A stretch of DNA of 64,000 bases from Bacteroidales bacterium (GCA_029210585.1 JARGFP010000023.1:1-64000), one strand, 5' to 3'; numbered from the stretch's first letter, positions 1-9,026 are shown. Numbers and translations are program-made. Notes: a model not told the origin generated them from the sequence alone.

Positions 1-1895
1 GTGAAATTAAACATCCCGTATATTTTCGGGGAGAGTCCCGCACTCACCCGCGGGAGGTAGGCATGGGCATAATTCAGCCTGTTCTTATAGATCGTGTCCA
101 GCACGATGGGGTCATAATAGATCTGTCCATCCTCTTCGACCTCTTCGTAGCCCACGATGGACTTTTCAGTATACCCTGTATAGATCCTGCCTGTGTAGCT
201 TACATTGGGAGTAATGGTCAGGCTTTGCAGTGCGGCTACCTTGCGGAAAGGTTTGATGTTAAGTGAAAGGGGTATCTCGTGCCTGAAACCGTTGTCCATA
301 TCGCTCCACACCTGGTTGGTAAAGATGGTGGAATCGGTGGTCCGGATCCGGTTTTCCAGCAAACTGGTGTACCTGAGCTGGATATCCTCGTACCATTTTT
401 TGGGTCCAACCTTCCTTCTCCTTTCGAACGGGTTGATATTGCTCATATTGAAAGAGACCTTCGGCAGGGTCATATTCACTGCACCGGTATTGCTGTTCTG
501 TGAATGGTTCAGTGAAGCACTCAGGTTGAACGGGCTGCCTTGCCAGGGCTTGGCATAGGAGATACTCGACTGCTTGGTATTGGTCATCACGCTGTTCACA
601 CTCCTGGTGTGGTTCCTGTCATACGACGAGCTGGAGAGACTTACGCTGGCCCGGAAACTCGTGTTTGGATTGGCCTCCCTGGCCTGGGCATGGTTCCAGT
701 TGATGGAGTAGTCCATCGTTTTACTGTACAGTCCCTCCACGTTCTTGTAACCGGTCACGTTATTGAAGAACTGCACATTCAGGCTGCCGTTGTATTTGTA
801 CCGCACCCTGTAATTACTCCCGGCCCGCAATCCCCAGGTACCGTTTGAATAGATGTCGCCGGTTACCCGCAGGTCAAAATAATCGTTCAGGGCAAAATAG
901 TACCCGCCATCCCGAAGGTAGAATCCCCTGCGTTCCTCTTCCCCGTATTGCGGGATCAGGATCCCGGAAGTTTTTGTCTGGGAATTGGGAAAAAAGCCGA
1001 ACGGGATACCGATGGGCAGCGGCACGTCCTCCACCACCAGGTAGGCCGGACCTGCAACGATCTTGTTGCCGGGCATGGATATTCCTTTTGTAATGGCCAC
1101 ATAGAAATGCGGATGTTCCGCATCACAGGTGGTATATTTCCCGTCTTTCATATGGATATGGCCGCTTTTTTGTTTTTTCGTCTCGGCGGAATGAAGATAA
1201 CCTCCCTCCTGCTCTGTGATCACCTCCTCGATAAATCCCCTTTGTGTCTTGAAATTGTATCGTATCTTTTTTGCCTCATAGCTGTCTTCTCCCTCCGTGA
1301 AAATGGGATCCTGGGATATCTCCCCCGTGGAATCGGGAATACCGTAGGCAAGCACCTCCGATTTATGCATTTCGTACCTGATGTATCCTGCTTCCAGCTT
1401 GATATCACCATAGGTAACCACCGCCTGGTTGTACATTTCAACGGTACCACCATCCATGGAGAAGATCAGGGAATCCACCGCGTCATAATCCACTTCTGCG
1501 GTGATGGCACTTCCCAGGGCTGAACGGGCAGTGGTGTCTGCCACTGTGGTGTCCTGTGCCATTGCCAGGGAGTCTTGCAACAAAAGGGTGGTATCTGCAA
1601 GCAGGGAATCCTGCGACAATAAACGGGCATTGGTTTGCAACAACGTGTCGCCTGTTGAAAACATTTCCTGTTGCATGAACAGTGAATCCGTCTCAATACT
1701 GCCAGGCGCCGGTTGCTCCGGGATGGTGTCAGGAATTACAGAAATATTTTCAACAGTATCACTACCAGACACTTGAAGCGTAGCATCGGGTCCGGGAGCG
1801 GCCACAATGGTATCTGGTCCCTGTGCATGCAATATTGTGCCTGCTAAAAGAGTTAGAATTATATTGATAACTATCCTGGGACCTGTATTTCGCAA
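1..1895 (-). CDS. lptD: LptD-like LPS-assembly outer-membrane protein (partial, C-terminus outside window)
   Basis: The minus-strand frame stays open from a TTG at 1895 to the window edge (about 631 codons), so the C-terminus is missing. The N-terminus is a signal peptide (RNTGPRIVINIILTLLAG, cleavage near LHAQ). A low-complexity linker rich in DTT and DS follows to about residue 130, then an OstA/LptD-like region and a long stretch of alternating beta-strand sequence (for example INPFERRRKVGPKKWYED), as expected of a barrel. An in-frame TAA at 1902-1904 bounds the start, and the first in-frame ATG lies well past the signal peptide, so TTG is chosen. LptD inserts lipopolysaccharide into the outer leaflet of the outer membrane. 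It is divergent from the amidase gene, sharing a 14-bp palindromic promoter region. Family assignment is by recognition, not by search. Confidence 0.8.
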   Translation of the reverse strand, partial: MRNTGPRIVINIILTLLAGTILHAQGPDTIVAAPGPDATLQVSGSDTVENISVIPDTIPEQPAPGSIETDSLFMQQEMFSTGDTLLQTNARLLSQDSLLADTTLLLQDSLAMAQDTTVADTTARSALGSAITAEVDYDAVDSLIFSMDGGTVEMYNQAVVTYGDIKLEAGYIRYEMHKSEVLAYGIPDSTGEISQDPIFTEGEDSYEAKKIRYNFKTQRGFIEEVITEQEGGYLHSAETKKQKSGHIHMKDGKYTTCDAEHPHFYVAITKGISMPGNKIVAGPAYLVVEDVPLPIGIPFGFFPNSQTKTSGILIPQYGEEERRGFYLRDGGYYFALNDYFDLRVTGDIYSNGTWGLRAGSNYRVRYKYNGSLNVQFFNNVTGYKNVEGLYSKTMDYSINWNHAQAREANPNTSFRASVSLSSSSYDRNHTRSVNSVMTNTKQSSISYAKPWQGSPFNLSASLNHSQNSNTGAVNMTLPKVSFNMSNINPFERRRKVGPKKWYEDIQLRYTSLLENRIRTTDSTIFTNQVWSDMDNGFRHEIPLSLNIKPFRKVAALQSLTITPNVSYTGRIYTGYTEKSIVGYEEVEEDGQIYYDPIVLDTIYKNRLNYAHAYLPRVSAGLSPKIYGMFNF

Positions 1896-1911
1896 AGTGA
1901 ATTATCTATTA

Positions 1912-1925
1912 ATTTTGTACAAAAT
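1912..1925. promoter_or_regulatory. Palindromic divergent promoter between lptD and amidase
   Basis: ATTTTGTACAAAAT is a perfect 14-bp palindrome. On the plus strand it carries a consensus -7 element (TAATTTTG, 1910-1917) for the amidase. On the minus strand TCATTTTG (1927-1920) is a 7/8 match for lptD. The two promoters therefore overlap head to head. Confidence 0.55.
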
Positions 1926-1960
1926 GAAAGGTGTGCAAATCTAATGAAATTCTTCTGGAA

Positions 1961-3133
1961 ATGATAGCTTCAAATTCTTTGCCACTTTATGATAAACGTG
2001 CAGTTGGCATTTTTCTTATCTCGCTCATTTCATATTTTACATGGAATGCAATGGCGTCGGATCCGCCCGGGGGTGATGTAAAGCATACGATCGAAACAGT
2101 CGTGATTGATGCCGGACATGGCGGAAAGGATTCGGGAGCCAGGGGCAGGAGGGCAATGGAGAAAGATATTGCACTGGCCATTTCATTGAAGGTAGGCCAG
2201 CTCATTGAGGAAAACATTGAGGATGTAAAGGTGATCTACACCCGCAAGGAGGATGTGTTTATTGAACTGTACGAACGTGCCGATATAGCCAACGAGGCTG
2301 AGGCAGATTTGTTTATATCGATCCATGTTAACGCCAGCACGAAATCATCCCCATTTGGAACTTCATCCCATGTACTCGGACTGCACCGGACCGGGGAGCA
2401 TTTTGATGTAGCTGTCAGGGAGAACTCCGTGATCCTGCTGGAGGAGGATTACGAGACCACTTACCAGGGATTTGATCCCACATCACTTGAGTCCTATATT
2501 ATCTTTTCCGTGATGCAGAACATTTACCTGAAACAAAGTATTGAATTTGCATCCTATGTGCAGGACCAGTTCCGGGACCGTGCCATGCGCAACGACCGCG
2601 GGGTGGTGCAGCAGGGACTGCTGGTGCTTGCACGGACTGCGATGCCGGGGGTGCTGATCGAGACAGGATTCATATCAAACCCGGAGGAGGAAAAGTTCCT
2701 GATGACAGCATACGGTCAGGACCTTATTGCCTCTGGAATATACCGCGCCTTCAAGCAATACAAGGCCAGGATCGAGGAGAACAGCAAATTCACCGTTGAC
2801 AAGACACCCCCACCGCTTCCTGAAACGCTCACGGTTCCCCCGGCATCCGTGCAGATGGAGAGTAATCCGGATGCGATCTACTTCCTGGTTCAGATCGCCT
2901 CTTCCAGGAATCAGGTCCCCACTGACCCCTCCTCTTTCAAAGGATACGACGATGTGACCATTATTGAGCAGGGAAAGTGGTACAAATATGCAGTGGGCAG
3001 GGTGATGTCGTACCACGAAGCACTTGAAAAATGTGCAGCTGTAAAGGAGGATTTCCCCGGAGCATTTGTAATTGCCGTCAGAAATAATCAAATTGTGCCA
3101 CTAAATGAAGCGATCCTTGAGATCAACCAATGA
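1961..3133 (+). CDS. N-acetylmuramoyl-L-alanine amidase with C-terminal SPOR-like domain
   Basis: Zinc-dependent amidase (Amidase_3/AmiC type) that cleaves the lactyl-peptide bond of peptidoglycan in the periplasm. After an N-terminal hydrophobic segment (GIFLISLISYF) come the zinc-binding and catalytic motifs: VVIDAGHGGKDSGA, the Glu of MEKDIA, SIHVNAS, and the catalytic Glu of VLIETGFISNPEEE. Residues about 305-385 (YFLVQIASSR... KWYKYAVG) resemble a SPOR peptidoglycan-binding domain. The frame could start at GTG 1931, but the consensus -7 element at 1910-1917 puts the transcript start near 1923, so ATG 1961 is preferred. The mlaD-like gene follows after 24 bases, probably in the same transcript. 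Confidence 0.9.
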   Translation: MIASNSLPLYDKRAVGIFLISLISYFTWNAMASDPPGGDVKHTIETVVIDAGHGGKDSGARGRRAMEKDIALAISLKVGQLIEENIEDVKVIYTRKEDVFIELYERADIANEAEADLFISIHVNASTKSSPFGTSSHVLGLHRTGEHFDVAVRENSVILLEEDYETTYQGFDPTSLESYIIFSVMQNIYLKQSIEFASYVQDQFRDRAMRNDRGVVQQGLLVLARTAMPGVLIETGFISNPEEEKFLMTAYGQDLIASGIYRAFKQYKARIEENSKFTVDKTPPPLPETLTVPPASVQMESNPDAIYFLVQIASSRNQVPTDPSSFKGYDDVTIIEQGKWYKYAVGRVMSYHEALEKCAAVKEDFPGAFVIAVRNNQIVPLNEAILEINQ

Positions 3134-3157
3134 CCATAAACAACTATTCAATCATTC

Positions 3158-4078
3158 ATGAAGTTTACTTCTGAAATAAAGATCGGTATCACAGGCGTGG
3201 TCACAGCCGCGGTGATCATCTGGGGGATCAATTATCTCAAGGGACGGAATATCCTGGACAGCACCTACACTATTGTTGCCAAATATGAACGGGTGGATGG
3301 GCTGGAACCTTCAGCCAATGTGATGCTCAAGGGGTTCAAGATCGGTACCGTTGAAGAAGTAATCTTTGAAACTGAGGCGGAGGTCCCTTTTACGGTCGTC
3401 ATGGAGATTGAAAAATCTTATCCTGTAAGGACCACCAGTGTTGCAGAGATCACAAGTGCCAACCTCCTTGGCTCCAAAGAGATAAATATCATTCCTGCAG
3501 CCGGTGGTGACTACCTTGAAAACGGCGATATGATCAGCGGCGGACTTTCCGGCGATAGGCTGTCATCGCTTATGGAGGAGGTTACCTCGATGATCGCCCG
3601 TATCGATGCTGCGGTTGTCAAGCTGGATTCCGTGGGAGCAGCAGTGAACCGCATCCTGAACGACCCGAATGTTGAAAGGATGGTTGCCAATATGGAGGAG
3701 GTATCCGGTTCAGTGCGCAAACAACTTTCTCCAAAGGGCGATATTACGGCAACGCTCTCCGGGTTAAGGGAAATCAGTACGCACCTCGGTGCACAAAATG
3801 TCTCCATTGCCACCTCCATCCGTAACCTGGAGAAAATCAGCACCCAGGTCAGCAATTCGGCACTCGACTCGCTTATCAATAACCTGAATGATGTAGCCGG
3901 AAACCTGCGTTTCATGACCAGTGAAATGCAACAGGGCACCAGCAGCCTGGGAAAACTGATTTACGATGACAGCCTTTACCAGCAGATCGGAAAGCTGATC
4001 ACCAACCTGGATTCACTCGTTACTGATGTGAATGAAAACCCAAAAAAATACGTCAGTTTTTCCCTGATCGGAAAGTAG
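3158..4078 (+). CDS. mlaD: MCE/MlaD-family lipid transport protein
   Basis: MlaD-like protein of 306 residues: one N-terminal membrane anchor (about residues 9-27, GITGVVTAAVIIWGINYL), an MCE domain at about 38-118 (ANVMLKGFKIGTVEEV, LLGSKEINI), then a long helical tail. MCE proteins carry phospholipids between the inner and outer membranes, usually with an MlaE permease and MlaF ATPase; neither partner is in this window. It sits 24 bases after the amidase gene, so both probably share the promoter at 1910. The neighbouring lptD and amidase make this an envelope-maintenance group. Confidence 0.85.
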   Translation: MKFTSEIKIGITGVVTAAVIIWGINYLKGRNILDSTYTIVAKYERVDGLEPSANVMLKGFKIGTVEEVIFETEAEVPFTVVMEIEKSYPVRTTSVAEITSANLLGSKEINIIPAAGGDYLENGDMISGGLSGDRLSSLMEEVTSMIARIDAAVVKLDSVGAAVNRILNDPNVERMVANMEEVSGSVRKQLSPKGDITATLSGLREISTHLGAQNVSIATSIRNLEKISTQVSNSALDSLINNLNDVAGNLRFMTSEMQQGTSSLGKLIYDDSLYQQIGKLITNLDSLVTDVNENPKKYVSFSLIGK

Positions 4079-4446
4079 CTTTGTGCTGATCCGGCGATGG
4101 TTTTTTTAAAAAACAAGGAAGAACGTCCTGTTTCTTTTTGATGATTTTCACAAATTAAGTGACGAAAGTTTTTTACAGGTGCAGGATCGATCTAAACCAT
4201 GAATTGAATTGGTCCGGCTAAAGAATTAAATCACAATTTCTTAAGCTTGCATATTTCCATTGCCTTGAATAACAGCAATTTAAGTTTTTTTTTGTTTTTT
4301 TTTGAATTCTAAACAACTGACCTTAAATACAATATAGTATTATCCAAAATTTCAAGTCCCTGACAACTTTTTTTATTACTATTTTTTCACAATATTTGTT
4401 CTTGCTACATCTAACCCTTATTTTGAATCTGTAAAAATTATGTTTA
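4079..4446. other. AT-rich intergenic region upstream of dnaA
   Basis: No gene is seen here. The region is strongly AT-rich with long T runs (for example 4285-4305). It holds the dnaA promoter and two sequences one base from a DnaA box: TTATCCAAA at 4340-4348 and TTTTTCACA at 4383-4391. They could serve dnaA autoregulation. There is not enough clustering to call a replication origin. Confidence 0.4.
4395..4425 (+). promoter_or_regulatory. dnaA promoter (TTTG-N19-TTATTTTG)
   Basis: TTTG at 4395-4398 is followed, after exactly 19 bases, by TTATTTTG at 4418-4425, one mismatch from the Bacteroidota -7 consensus TAnnTTTG. The start of transcription would fall near 4431, about 15 bases before the dnaA ATG. 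Confidence 0.6.
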
Positions 4447-5868
4447 ATGCACGAACGTGTCTGGAACAACTGTCTTAATGTGATCAAGGATAATGTTCCT
4501 TCCATCAGTTTTAGAACATGGTTTGAGCCTATTGTACCCCTGAAACTGGAGAATGACATTCTTACCATCCAGGTGCCCAGCCCTTTTTTTTATGAATACC
4601 TTGAGGAGCAGTACATTGATATTCTTCGCAAGGTATTGGTAAAAGAACTTGGTGTGGATGCCAAGCTTGAGTATAATGTTGTGATGCAGAACAACTCCTA
4701 CAACAACAATAAACCATACACGGTCAAATTCCCCGCCAAGAGCAGCAAGGACATCCGGAACCAGCCGGTCAAATTCCCGGTTGACGCATCAGACAATACC
4801 ATCCGGAATCCTTTTGTTATCCCGGGGATCAAGAAACTGGATATCGATCCCAGGCTGAACCCCGGGAATTCATTTGATAATTTTGTGGAAGGAGAATGTA
4901 ACCGGCTGGCACGTTCGGCGGGATATGCTGTAGCCAACAATCCCGGAGGCACCGCATTCAATCCTTTATTGATCTACGGGGACAGTGGTCTTGGAAAAAC
5001 CCACCTTGCACAGGCCATCGGGATCGAGGTGAAAGGGTTGTACCCGGAAAAAACGGTGTTGTATGTCAATGCCAACAAGTTCCAGACCCAGTTTGTGGAT
5101 GCCATCCGGAACAACAACAAGAACGATTTCCTGCATTTTTACCAGATGATTGATGTACTCATCATCGATGATGTACATGAATTTGCCGGCAAAGAGAAAA
5201 CGCAGGATACTTTTTTCCACATATTCAACCACTTGCACCAGTCGGGCAAGCAGCTGATTCTGACCTCCGACAAGCCCCCGGTGGAACTGCAGGGATTGGA
5301 ACAGCGACTGATCAGCCGTTTCAAATGGGGTCTTTCGGCCGACCTGCAGGTGCCAGACTATGAAACGAGGATCGCGATTCTGACGAAGAAGACCTACAAC
5401 GACGGGATTGAGATGCCGGAAGAAGTATTGGAATACATTGCCACACATATCACCGATAACATCCGGGAGCTGGAAGGCGCTTTGATTTCCCTGCTGGCAC
5501 AATCCACCCTGAACAGGAAAGAGATTACCCTGGAGCTTACCCGGGAAATGATCGATAAGCTGATCAAGAACACCAAGAAGGAAATTTCCATCGATTACAT
5601 ACAGAAGGTGGTCTGCAGTTATTACAATATTGGCCTGGAGCAGTTGCAGAGCCGGACCAGGAAACGTGAGATTGTGCAGGCCAGGCAGGTGGCCATGTTT
5701 TTTTCAAAGAGCATGACCAAATCTTCGCTGGCCACCATCGGCTCACAGATCGGAGGCAAGGACCACGCCACGGTGCTGCATGCCTGTAAAACGGTAAATA
5801 ATCTGCTCGAGACCGACAAGCGTTTTCGAATACAGCTCGACGAGATCGAAAAGAAACTAAAAATGTAG
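4447..5868 (+). CDS. dnaA: Chromosomal replication initiator protein DnaA
   Basis: Initiator of chromosome replication, 473 residues with all four domains. Domain I starts ERVWNNCLNVIKDN with FRTWFEP. A variable linker follows at about 85-135. The AAA+ domain carries Walker A GDSGLGKTHL near residue 178 and Walker B VLIIDDVHEF near 236. The C-terminal DNA-binding domain has the signature GGKDHATVLHACKTV near 437. The ATG at 4447 is the only plausible start, because TAA at 4432-4434 closes the frame upstream. It is preceded by a well-formed promoter and followed after 17 bases by a DMT transporter gene that may be co-transcribed. Confidence 0.98.
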   Translation: MHERVWNNCLNVIKDNVPSISFRTWFEPIVPLKLENDILTIQVPSPFFYEYLEEQYIDILRKVLVKELGVDAKLEYNVVMQNNSYNNNKPYTVKFPAKSSKDIRNQPVKFPVDASDNTIRNPFVIPGIKKLDIDPRLNPGNSFDNFVEGECNRLARSAGYAVANNPGGTAFNPLLIYGDSGLGKTHLAQAIGIEVKGLYPEKTVLYVNANKFQTQFVDAIRNNNKNDFLHFYQMIDVLIIDDVHEFAGKEKTQDTFFHIFNHLHQSGKQLILTSDKPPVELQGLEQRLISRFKWGLSADLQVPDYETRIAILTKKTYNDGIEMPEEVLEYIATHITDNIRELEGALISLLAQSTLNRKEITLELTREMIDKLIKNTKKEISIDYIQKVVCSYYNIGLEQLQSRTRKREIVQARQVAMFFSKSMTKSSLATIGSQIGGKDHATVLHACKTVNNLLETDKRFRIQLDEIEKKLKM

Positions 5869-5885
5869 AACGGGTAACCAAATCT

Positions 5886-6767
5886 ATGACGTACCTGATC
5901 CTCTCTATTTTCTCCTCTACCGGAATTTTCCTCGTATTCAAATTCCTGGATCAGAAAAGCCTCTCCTCCTTCCCCGTAATCATCATCAATTATTTGGTGG
6001 CTGCCCTGATGGGATTCATTGTTAACGCCGACCAGATGCAACTGGGTGATATATTCACTGCAGGATGGATCCCGGTTTCCATCCTGATTGGCTTCCTTTT
6101 TATCGTGATGTTCTTCCTGGTGGCGCGTTCCTCCAACGAAGCCGGGATATCTGTCACCACCGTGGCCAGCAAAATGTCGGTCGTTTTTCCCATCTCATTT
6201 TCCATGATGATCGATCCTTCTGATCAGCTCACACTGCTGAAGGCAGCTGCCGTCTTTGCCACGCTCACCGGGGTCATGCTGACAATTTATGAGCCTGGAA
6301 AATCAGTGCAGGCACGGAAGCGCACGTTTCTTCCCCTGGTGCTATTCATCGGGATGGGACTGGTAGATTCGCTGGTTAAGTTTGCGCAGCACAGCTACGT
6401 CAGTGACAGGGAAACGGCCCTGTTCAGCGCTGTCTTGTTCACCATGGCTTTCCTGACAGGAATGGTCATCCTTCCTTTCAGAAGAGAAGGCATTACAGAA
6501 TTCAAACAAAAGGCGGTCTGGTGGTGGGGACTCCTCCTGGGCATCGTCAACTTTGGATCCATCTACCTGATGGTCTCTGCCCTGAACCATGTGAATGAAT
6601 TCGGATCGAGGATCGACAGTTCGATCATCTATGGCGCGAACAATATTGGTATTGTCAGCCTGAGTGTGCTGGCAGGGCTGGTGATCTTCCATGAAAAACT
6701 GCGAACAGTCAACTGGATTGGCATTGCCATATCAGCTGGTGCCATCGTGCTATTTTCAATTTCCTGA
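5886..6767 (+). CDS. DMT-superfamily (EamA-like) permease
   Basis: Inner-membrane protein of 293 residues with about ten hydrophobic segments arranged as two similar halves, the layout of EamA/DMT metabolite exporters. Glycine-rich helices such as GLLLGIVNFGSIYLMVSAL and the closing GIAISAGAIVLFSIS fit the family. The substrate cannot be read from sequence. It lies 17 bases after dnaA and 2 bases before the YigZ gene, so the three may form one transcript. Confidence 0.85.
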   Translation: MTYLILSIFSSTGIFLVFKFLDQKSLSSFPVIIINYLVAALMGFIVNADQMQLGDIFTAGWIPVSILIGFLFIVMFFLVARSSNEAGISVTTVASKMSVVFPISFSMMIDPSDQLTLLKAAAVFATLTGVMLTIYEPGKSVQARKRTFLPLVLFIGMGLVDSLVKFAQHSYVSDRETALFSAVLFTMAFLTGMVILPFRREGITEFKQKAVWWWGLLLGIVNFGSIYLMVSALNHVNEFGSRIDSSIIYGANNIGIVSLSVLAGLVIFHEKLRTVNWIGIAISAGAIVLFSIS

Positions 6768-6769
6768 AC

Positions 6770-7381
6770 ATGATTAGTTCCTACAGGACCATAGCAACCA
6801 CTTCAGACGGACTGTTCAAGGACAGGGGAAGCAAGTTTCTATCGTTTGCATTTCCTGTAAAAAGTGATGAGGAAGTCAAAGAGATCCTGCAGCAACTCAG
6901 GAAGGAATACCATGATGCACGTCACCACTGTTATGCATGGAAACTGGGGGTTGACCCGGCTGCTTTCAGGGCCAATGACGACGGAGAGCCCTCCAGCAGT
7001 GCGGGAAAACCAATCCTGAACCAGATTGAAAAGCGGGGACTGACCGATACCCTCGTGGTGGTGGTGCGCTATTTCGGGGGGACACTGCTTGGGGTCGGGG
7101 GACTCATCAATGCCTATCGTACTGCAGCAGAAGCGGCGCTGAAAAACAACCGCGTCGTGCGAAAAAAAATACAATGCAGCTATCACCTGGAATTCGGTTA
7201 CCCCGACATGAACACGGTCATGGGCCTTGTGAAGGAAATGGAACTGGATATGGTCTACCAGGCATTCGGGCTAAACTGCAGTATGACCGTCAGGGTGGAC
7301 ATTGAACGGGAAACATTGCTGCTCAGCAGGCTGCAACTCATTGAGACCTGTCGTTACAGCAAGGCAGCGGATGATTTATGA
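6770..7381 (+). CDS. yigZ: YigZ/IMPACT-family protein
   Basis: UPF0029/IMPACT family protein of 203 residues. The N-terminal domain carries the family signature: KDRGSKFLSFAFPV, DARHHCYAWKLG, NDDGEPSSSAGKPIL and VVRYFGGTLLGVGGLINAYR. A C-terminal ferredoxin-like domain (about 135-200) follows. Eukaryotic IMPACT modulates translation control through GCN1; the bacterial role is poorly defined. It starts 2 bases after the DMT transporter stop, implying translational coupling. Confidence 0.92.
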   Translation: MISSYRTIATTSDGLFKDRGSKFLSFAFPVKSDEEVKEILQQLRKEYHDARHHCYAWKLGVDPAAFRANDDGEPSSSAGKPILNQIEKRGLTDTLVVVVRYFGGTLLGVGGLINAYRTAAEAALKNNRVVRKKIQCSYHLEFGYPDMNTVMGLVKEMELDMVYQAFGLNCSMTVRVDIERETLLLSRLQLIETCRYSKAADDL

Positions 7382-7402
7382 ATATGTTATCAACAACAGG
7401 GA

Positions 7403-7429
7403 TTTGAAAGTTCCTCCATGTTATATTTG
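7403..7429 (+). promoter_or_regulatory. pyrBI promoter
   Basis: TATATTTG at 7422-7429 is an exact -7 consensus. TTTG at 7403-7406 lies 15 bases upstream, shorter than the usual 19. Transcription would start near 7434, leaving a leader of about 157 bases before ATG 7591. Confidence 0.5.
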
Positions 7430-7433
7430 TAAT

Positions 7434-7590
7434 AAATACGCTATAGATGAAACCCTCAAAAAACATCTATTCAAATAAGGACATATAACGAAATCGCCCT
7501 GGCGATGTATTCTGAAAAAACCATACAGGATGAGGGTTCCACGGTACATGATATATAGCCACTATCTTAAAGCAAGATAGTTTATCGAAT
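7434..7590 (+). promoter_or_regulatory. Structured pyrBI leader with 17-codon ORF and hairpins
   Basis: The leader can form an outer stem (AACCCTC 7451-7457 with GAGGGTT 7532-7538) enclosing a hairpin (ATCGCC 7493-7498 / GGCGAT 7501-7506). A short ORF runs from ATG 7505 to TAG 7556-7558 ([17 protein letters not shown]). It ends two bases before a perfect 8-bp hairpin, ACTATCTT (7561-7568) / AAGATAGT (7574-7581). No strong U-tract follows, so if this is attenuation it may act on translation or as a protein-binding site. This is inference from layout. Confidence 0.4.
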
Positions 7591-8526
7591 ATGATATTCA
7601 TAAAAAATGAAATTGCAGTGAAACCAAAAAGCTTAGTATCCATCAATGATTTCTCAAAAGAGGAATACATGAAGATTCTTGAACTGGCTGCCGAATTCGA
7701 GAAGAACCCCACGCAGGACATCCTGAAAGACTATGTGATCGCATCTTTGTTCTTCGAACCTTCGACCCGCACCCGGTTGAGTTTCGAAACTGCGGTAAGC
7801 CGCCTGGGAGGGAAGATCGTCGGGTTCTCGGATTCTTCCTCCACCAGCACCTCCAAGGGAGAAACCCTCCGCGACTCGATCCGGATTGTCAGCAACTACA
7901 GCGACCTGATCGTTATGCGTCACCCGCTTGAAGGCACGGCCAGGCTGGCCAGTGAAGTTGCTTCCGTTCCCATCGTCAATGCCGGTGACGGAGCCAACCA
8001 GCACCCGACGCAGACGTTGCTCGATATGTATTCGATCTGGAAAACCCAGGGAACCCTTGATAATCTGAATATTTTCCTTGTGGGTGATCTGAAATACGGC
8101 CGTACGGTCCATTCACTGTTGATGGCGATGTCGGAATTCAACACCACCTTTTATTTTATTGCTCCCGACGAACTGAAAATGCCCGATGAATACAAGCTCT
8201 TCCTGGACAGGAAGGGATTGAAGTACGTGGAATGCAAAGACTTCAACCAGTACCTGAAAGAGGCGGATATCATTTACATGACCCGGGTGCAGCAGGAACG
8301 CTTCACCGATCCCATTGAATACGAACGGGTGAAGAATGTATATATTCTTCAGCAGTCGATGCTGAAGGGAACCAGGGAAAACATGAAGGTCCTCCATCCC
8401 CTCCCCAGGGTCAATGAGATCGCACTGGACGTTGATGATGCACCGCAGGCATATTATTTCCAGCAGGCCCTGAACGGTGTCTATACCCGCCAGGCGATCA
8501 TCTCATACATTTTAGGAATAAAATAA
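7591..8526 (+). CDS. pyrB: Aspartate carbamoyltransferase catalytic subunit
   Basis: Catalyses carbamoyl phosphate + aspartate to N-carbamoylaspartate, the committed step of pyrimidine synthesis. The carbamoyl-phosphate site is intact ([15 protein letters not shown] near residue 53), as are the aspartate-side motifs [25 protein letters not shown] and [13 protein letters not shown] 7591 gives 311 residues. Related proteins usually begin at the KPKSLVSI stretch, so GTG 7618 (302 residues) is a serious alternative and would lengthen the leader. The regulatory subunit gene starts 9 bases after the stop, indicating a pyrBI operon and an allosterically controlled dodecamer. Confidence 0.96.
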   Translation: MIFIKNEIAVKPKSLVSINDFSKEEYMKILELAAEFEKNPTQDILKDYVIASLFFEPSTRTRLSFETAVSRLGGKIVGFSDSSSTSTSKGETLRDSIRIVSNYSDLIVMRHPLEGTARLASEVASVPIVNAGDGANQHPTQTLLDMYSIWKTQGTLDNLNIFLVGDLKYGRTVHSLLMAMSEFNTTFYFIAPDELKMPDEYKLFLDRKGLKYVECKDFNQYLKEADIIYMTRVQQERFTDPIEYERVKNVYILQQSMLKGTRENMKVLHPLPRVNEIALDVDDAPQAYYFQQALNGVYTRQAIISYILGIK

Positions 8527-8534
8527 CATCCATT

Positions 8535-8990
8535 ATGAAAGATAAGCAACTTATCGTTACCGCCATTAAGGAAGGAACCGTGATAGACCATATTCCTTCA
8601 GAAAGTCTGTTCAATGTCATTGCGATCCTTGGCCTTGATCAGCTCAATACACTCATCACCTTCGGCAACAGTCTGGAAAGCAAAAAGCTGGGAAAGAAGG
8701 GCATCATCAAGGTGTCTGATGTTTTCTTCAGCACCGAGGAGATCAACAAGATTGCACTCATTGCACCTACAGCAAAACTGAATATAATCAGGGAATTTGA
8801 AGTGGTAGAGAAAGTAAAGGTGGAAATCCCCGACAGGGTTGAGGGAATCATTAAATGTGTCAATCCCAAGTGCATTACCAACCACGAAGTGGTGTTCACC
8901 AAATTTACCGTGGTATCGAAAGAACCGATCAAGCTGAAATGCCACTACTGTGAAAAGATCACCTCACGGCAAAACCTGGATATGATTTAA
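8535..8990 (+). CDS. pyrI: Aspartate carbamoyltransferase regulatory subunit
   Basis: Regulatory chain of the pyrB/pyrI holoenzyme, 151 residues. The N-terminal allosteric domain binds nucleotides (GTVIDHIPSESLFNVIAILG, with KLGKKGIIKV). The C-terminal zinc domain keeps four cysteines in two pairs (CVNPKC and CHYC) that hold the metal and contact the catalytic subunit. It lies 9 bases after pyrB, and a strong intrinsic terminator begins right after its stop. Confidence 0.96.
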   Translation: MKDKQLIVTAIKEGTVIDHIPSESLFNVIAILGLDQLNTLITFGNSLESKKLGKKGIIKVSDVFFSTEEINKIALIAPTAKLNIIREFEVVEKVKVEIPDRVEGIIKCVNPKCITNHEVVFTKFTVVSKEPIKLKCHYCEKITSRQNLDMI

Positions 8991-9026
8991 AAAAAATGCG
9001 TTTGGAGATTCCAAACGCATTTTTTA
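8991..9026. terminator. Bidirectional intrinsic terminator
   Basis: The arms TGCGTTTGGA and TCCAAACGCA form a perfect 10-bp stem around a GAT loop, flanked by A6 on the left and T6 on the right. It can end pyrBI on the plus strand and the DUF4293 transcript on the minus strand. Confidence 0.9.

Noticed and set aside
1-1890. Several plus-strand ORFs at the left end (63-1776)
   Set aside because: They lie opposite a single long minus-strand frame with signal peptide and LptD features that runs off the window edge.
4079-4446. Chromosomal replication origin
   Set aside because: Only two near-match DnaA boxes and no repeated unwinding element; dnaA is often distant from the origin in Bacteroidota.
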